Assembly (NCBI GenBank): GCA_021775715.1
Contig: JAJFHI010000141.1
Location: 1 to 8,466, forward strand
Length of the DNA stretch: 8,466 nucleotides
Direction of reading: 5' to 3'
Source of the DNA: Hyphomicrobiaceae bacterium
GTDB lineage: Bacteria; Pseudomonadota; Alphaproteobacteria; Rhizobiales; Hyphomicrobiaceae
Shown here: positions 6,199-8,466 of the stretch, one piece after another
Position numbering within the stretch: the first letter of the stretch is position 1
Layout: each line of letters opens with the position of its first letter
Notes under the pieces: generated by a model
What the model was told of the DNA's origin: nothing
The model's input: only the letters and a program-made list of their open reading frames with translations
Database searches by the model: none
Translations under genes and position numbers: made by a program

Positions 6199-6804
6199 GT
6201 GCCCCAACTACAATTCTGGTTCGAATTTGCTTCCAACTATTCGTACCTTTCGGCAATGCGAATTGACCGGCTTGCCGAAAATGCCGATGTCGAAATTATA
6301 TGGCGGCCGTTTTTGTTAGGGCCAATTTTTCGCTCGGTGGGTTGGAACACGTCGCCGTTCAATGTCTATCCCGAAAAAGGGCGTCATATGCGACGGGACA
6401 TGGAACGTATTGCCATTGACCGTGACGTTCCATTTTTGATGCCGAAGGTGTTTCCTGCAAACAGTCTATTGGTTACGCGCATCGCAATATTGGGCGAAAA
6501 GGCCGGTTGGACTCCAGCTTTTTCACACGCCATCTTCACTGCAGAGTTTGGGCAAGGCCAAGACATCGCTGAAGATGAAATCGTGCGCAGCGTCTTAGAA
6601 GGTATGGAACTTGATGCAGATGCGATTATCACCCAAGCAATTTCGCAAGACATCAAAGACGGCTTAAGAGCGCGAGGGCAGGAAGCGGAAAAGAAAGGTA
6701 TTTTTGGAGCGCCGAGCTTCATCACTGAAAGCGGAGAACTTTTCTGGGGTGACGATCGTCTTGAACAGGCACTGAGTTGGTGTGGTCGGCCTCTTGCGCT
6801 CTAA
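6199..6804 (+). CDS. 2-hydroxychromene-2-carboxylate isomerase family protein (DsbA-like, kappa GST-type)
   Basis: A 201-residue protein of full family length. This thioredoxin-fold family with a helical insertion comprises NahD-type isomerases of naphthalene breakdown and kappa-class glutathione transferases; it is cytoplasmic and glutathione-dependent. Visible signatures are FWFEFASNYSYL (6-17), where Ser12 stands at the catalytic position (families usually have S-P-Y; here Asn replaces Pro), WRPFLLGPIF (35-44), KVFPANSLLVTR (83-94), GIFGAPSF (167-174) with the cis-Pro, and LFWGDDRL (181-188). The start is GTG 6199, with GGAGG ten bases upstream. No naphthalene-pathway genes are nearby, so a general isomerase/GST-like role is more likely than naphthalene catabolism. 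A remnant of its 3' end lies at 5821-5904. Confidence 0.9.
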   Translation: MPQLQFWFEFASNYSYLSAMRIDRLAENADVEIIWRPFLLGPIFRSVGWNTSPFNVYPEKGRHMRRDMERIAIDRDVPFLMPKVFPANSLLVTRIAILGEKAGWTPAFSHAIFTAEFGQGQDIAEDEIVRSVLEGMELDADAIITQAISQDIKDGLRARGQEAEKKGIFGAPSFITESGELFWGDDRLEQALSWCGRPLAL

Positions 6805-6842
6805 ATTGTATAATCGGATACCTGCGTCCGGCACCCGTGCAC

Positions 6843-6947
6843 TTAGGAGATTAATGTCAGCGCCCATATGCAAAAGGGCACAACGATTGCCATGACCGCG
6901 GCCACCGCAATATCCCACCATCGAAGTGACTCTTTTCGATTACTCAT
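6843..6947 (-). CDS. Possible 34-residue single-pass membrane peptide
   Basis: A short frame reads MSNRKESLRWWDIAV, continues AAVMAIVVPFCIWALTLIS and ends in TAA. A basic, Trp-containing N-terminus followed by about 20 hydrophobic residues (12-33) is what a small inner-membrane protein would look like. There is no good ribosome-binding site before the ATG at 6947 and I recognise no family, so it may be chance. It lies between the isomerase stop and the paired hairpins. Confidence 0.35.
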   Translation of the reverse strand: MSNRKESLRWWDIAVAAVMAIVVPFCIWALTLIS

Positions 6948-6983
6948 ACGACAGACTCAAAAATTGAGTTACTGGACGGGGTA

Positions 6984-7019
6984 CCGTTGGTGGCCCGACG
7001 CAAATCGGACCACCAACGG
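6984..7019. repeat. Long hairpin 1 of a pair
   Basis: Ten-base perfect arms CCGTTGGTGG (6984-6993) and CCACCAACGG (7010-7019) are extended inward by CCGA/TCGG after a single mismatch, leaving a CGCAAA loop. This 15-position stem has no T tract on either side, so it is not an ordinary terminator. Confidence 0.75.
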
Positions 7020-7026
7020 CCCGCTT

Positions 7027-7081
7027 GACTTCCGAAATGGCAGAGACCAATTGCCCTCAGGCCAAAGCCATTTCTGAAGTC
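7027..7081. repeat. Long hairpin 2 of a pair
   Basis: Arms GACTTCCGAAATGGC (7027-7041) and GCCATTTCTGAAGTC (7067-7081) are complementary at 14 of 15 positions and enclose a 25-nt loop. It starts 7 bp after hairpin 1. No T tract follows. The two stems have unrelated sequences. Confidence 0.75.
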
Positions 7082-7294
7082 TGTAGATAGTTAGATTGGG
7101 AATTCGGATACCGACTACACGCGGGTCAGAACAATTGATTCCGCAATCAGGAATAACCGTTCAAATCATTTAAATTTTAGACTTCACCGTCTAATTTAGA
7201 CCGACAGATGTATGGTTTCTGTCGCAAAATTGTCACCGGCAAAGCGACTGTCGACCGCCCGGACCTAATCGATTTAATTTGGTCACCTCGTGAC
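7082..7294. other. Intergenic region downstream of the XRE gene
   Basis: No gene is evident. Short dyads cluster near the right end: TTAGAC/GTCTAA at 7177-7194, CGACAG/CTGTCG at 7202-7224, and GTCGC/GCGAC at 7221-7248, the last two being mutually exclusive. The first lies about 100 bp past the regulator's stop codon and could act as a weak terminator, but it lacks a T tract on the minus strand. Confidence 0.3.
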
Positions 7295-7885
7295 TCAAAC
7301 ATGCATAACAGGGACGGCCCGGTATCCACATGGTGTCCCTTCCGGAGCAGGCAATGAGATTGCATCGCTGTACAATGTGCCGTCATGCGTAAAGTAAGAA
7401 ATTGTTGTCGTAAAATTACCGATCTTGTTGCTTTCGGGTGTGCGTAAAACGCTGCGCGTGTTTGACACGACACAGGCGACTTCTCGACTCATGATGTTTT
7501 TTTGAAGCTCACGATCGTCTAACATTTCTTGCAGCACACCAGTTGCAAGTGGGAGCAAGTCCTGACCCACGTTGTCTACGATGCTTGGTCGTTTTTTTAT
7601 TGCCGCATCCGACAGACAAATGAGACGCAAGGTTTTCTTTGTCGATAGAGCGCGTGATGCGGGGCAGTACCTTACTGCCGTGGCCAGAGACGAGTAAATT
7701 GAAATAGGCGGTTCCAACCCAAGTTCACGCAGAAACTGTAGCTTTCGTCTGTTGGGTTTGTCTTCACCGCGCTCCCATCGAGATACCGTTCGCTGTGAGA
7801 CACCAACAAGATCGGCCATCTGCGATTGGTTCAGACCGTACCGCAATCTGTATTGCTTCAGCAGCAAGCTCCATTTAACTGACAT
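7295..7885 (-). CDS. XRE-family helix-turn-helix regulator with unrecognised C-terminal domain
   Basis: A 196-residue likely DNA-binding protein. An XRE/Cro-type helix-turn-helix occupies residues ~7-56: LLLKQYRLRYGLNQSQMADL, then VGVSQRTVSRWERGEDKPNR, with the second part containing the recognition helix. The remaining ~140 residues (from LGLEPPISIYSS) do not match a domain I know. Near the end, FTTTISYFTHDGTLYSDAIS resembles a PAS-like or other sensory strand pattern, which is only a suggestion. The start is ATG 7885, preceded by an excellent GAGGGGG site; upstream in-frame starts (7951, 7900) would overlap that site. The gene sits alone between the paired hairpins and the rrn terminator, transcribed in the same direction as the rrn operon, so the terminator at 8009-8045 insulates it. 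This locus is missing from the left duplicate. Confidence 0.82.
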   Translation of the reverse strand: MSVKWSLLLKQYRLRYGLNQSQMADLVGVSQRTVSRWERGEDKPNRRKLQFLRELGLEPPISIYSSLATAVRYCPASRALSTKKTLRLICLSDAAIKKRPSIVDNVGQDLLPLATGVLQEMLDDRELQKNIMSREVACVVSNTRSVLRTPESNKIGNFTTTISYFTHDGTLYSDAISLPAPEGTPCGYRAVPVMHV

Positions 7886-8008
7886 TTCGGTCCCCCTCAT
7901 CCGATCTGAGCGCAGTTTGTCGTTGTGCGGCCTAGCTGACAATATCGACAAAGCAGCAAAAAGATATTCTTTCGACGTCCAGCGGATGTGGTGAGTTGCA
8001 ATCCAAAC

Positions 8009-8045
8009 AAAAAACCGCCCGCGGCGTGAGCCACGGGCGGTTTTT
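8009..8045 (-). terminator. rrn operon terminator
   Basis: The hairpin CCGCCCG...CGGGCGG is flanked by six A on the left and five T on the right, about 65 nt past the end of 5S rRNA on the minus strand. Its A tract reads as a T tract on the minus strand, giving a strong Rho-independent terminator; it can also act in the other direction. A near-identical copy is at 5940-5979. Confidence 0.92.
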
Positions 8046-8073
8046 CTTGTCTAATGTGAAGAGGTTCAATGAC

Positions 8074-8090
8074 TTCGTTGAAACAACGAA
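8074..8090 (-). repeat. Small hairpin in the 5S trailer
   Basis: TTCGTTG (8074-8080) and CAACGAA (8084-8090) form a perfect 7-bp stem with an AAA loop between 5S and the terminator. It may be a processing or stability element. Confidence 0.5.
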
Positions 8091-8092
8091 AA

Positions 8093-8244
8093 CTTTATAC
8101 AGCTCTGTAGACCTGGCAGCGACCTACTCTCCCGCGTCTTAAGACGAAGTACCATCGGCGCATGGGCGTTTCACGGCCGAGTTCGGAATGGGATCGGGTG
8201 CAGCCACCCCGCCATAACCACCAGGTCAACGGAGCTGTATAAAG
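8093..8244 (-). other. Pre-5S rRNA processing stem (arms 8093-8108 and 8229-8244)
   Basis: CTTTATACAGCTCTGT on one side of 5S and ACGGAGCTGTATAAAG on the other are complementary at 16 positions with one G-U pair. They enclose the 5S gene exactly, as expected of the precursor stem trimmed by RNases during maturation. Confidence 0.8.
8111..8226 (-). rRNA. rrf: 5S ribosomal RNA
   Basis: Read on the minus strand, the RNA begins ACCTGGTGGTTATGGCG, contains the conserved CCCGATCCCATTCCGAAC and CGATGGTA segments, and ends GGTCGCTGCCAGGT. The first and last ten bases pair to form helix I. The length of about 116 nt is normal for an alphaproteobacterium; ends are good to a base or two. It follows the 23S gene in the usual order. 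No tRNA-fMet follows it, although many alphaproteobacterial operons have one. Confidence 0.96.
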
Positions 8245-8367
8245 ACTTCTGGATTTTTCTAACCGTATACTTTCCTACACTCATCAAAGCTCCTGCTGAT
8301 CACGAATGACCAAGGCCGAAACCTCACCCATTCGGGAGCGCTCTGATGAGCATTGTGTAATGAGAAC
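8245..8367 (-). other. 23S-5S internal transcribed spacer with stem
   Basis: The spacer holds no tRNA. CTCATCA (8280-8286) pairs with TGATGAG (8344-8350), and GCTCC (8289-8293) with GGAGC (8335-8339), forming a branched stem between the two rRNAs that probably serves RNase processing. Confidence 0.6.
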
Positions 8368-8466
8368 GATCAAGCCAATCGATCTATTAGTACCGGTAAG
8401 CTACACGCATTGCTGCGCTTCCACACCCGGCCTATCAACGTAGTCGTCTACTACGGATCTCAAGGG
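8368..8466 (-). rRNA. rrl: 23S ribosomal RNA, 3' end (partial)
   Basis: The minus strand reads GCGCAGCAATGCGTGTAGCT, then TACCGGTACTAATAGATCG and ends ATTGGCTTGATC. This is the conserved 3' terminus of 23S rRNA, with the final bases that pair to the 5' end of the molecule. About 99 nt are in the window; the rest lies to the right. The end at 8368 is estimated from the GGCTTGATC terminus usual in alphaproteobacteria. Confidence 0.93.

Noticed and set aside
7202..7248. Short spaced dyads suggesting a CRISPR-like repeat
   Set aside because: The repeats are not direct, not equal in length and do not recur with regular spacing.
5940..8045. Pair of near-identical terminators as ends of a mobile element
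   Set aside because: The repeats are direct copies of an rrn terminator accompanied by 5S sequence; there is no transposase, integrase or target-site duplication, so duplication of the rrn flank explains them better.

Overview
The window looks like a chromosomal segment of an alphaproteobacterium. The evidence is the 5S rRNA and 23S rRNA 3' end at the right edge, which read like alphaproteobacterial copies (5S beginning ACCTGGTGGTTATGGCG and ending GCTGCCAGGT), together with moderate GC and typical alphaproteobacterial gene families. I cannot place it below class level from sequence alone.

Layout. Positions 1-197 (-) hold the N-terminus of a glycosyltransferase-like protein. It is divergent from a 2-keto-4-pentenoate hydratase / fumarylacetoacetate-hydrolase-fold enzyme (389-1252, +). 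Next come an exported outer-membrane beta-barrel protein (1291-2055, -), a small class I SAM-dependent methyltransferase (2393-3055, +) and a convergent FkbM-family methyltransferase (3076-3933, -). A very lysine-rich secreted protein (4178-4654, -) and a short hypothetical protein (4917-5237, -) follow, then a GFA-domain zinc protein (5313-5729, +). Most genes are single transcription units in alternating orientation, so no large operon is visible. The glycosyltransferase and the two methyltransferases hint at surface polysaccharide modification but are not contiguous.

The right third is the unusual part. From right to left it holds the distal end of an rrn operon on the minus strand: 23S 3' end, spacer with a stem, 5S rRNA inside a processing stem, and a strong intrinsic terminator. 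About 2 kb to the left, a second, diverged copy of the same distal end is present: terminator at 5940-5979, remains of the processing stem at 6077-6094, and only the last ~33 nt of 5S at 6096-6128. Just left of that copy, at 5821-5904, is a 3' remnant of the isomerase gene that is intact at 6199-6804. The order 'isomerase 3' end - rrn terminator - 5S end' therefore occurs twice. This indicates an old segmental duplication at the rrn boundary, with decay of the left copy.

In the intact copy, about 1.2 kb lies between the isomerase and the terminator. It holds an XRE-type regulator (7295-7885, -), two large adjacent imperfect hairpins (6984-7081) and a possible 34-residue membrane peptide (6843-6947, -). 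The left copy lacks this stretch. A perfect TTGACA -35 hexamer starts exactly where the 5S remnant ends and probably drives the intact isomerase gene. I found no complete transposon, prophage, CRISPR array or tRNA gene.
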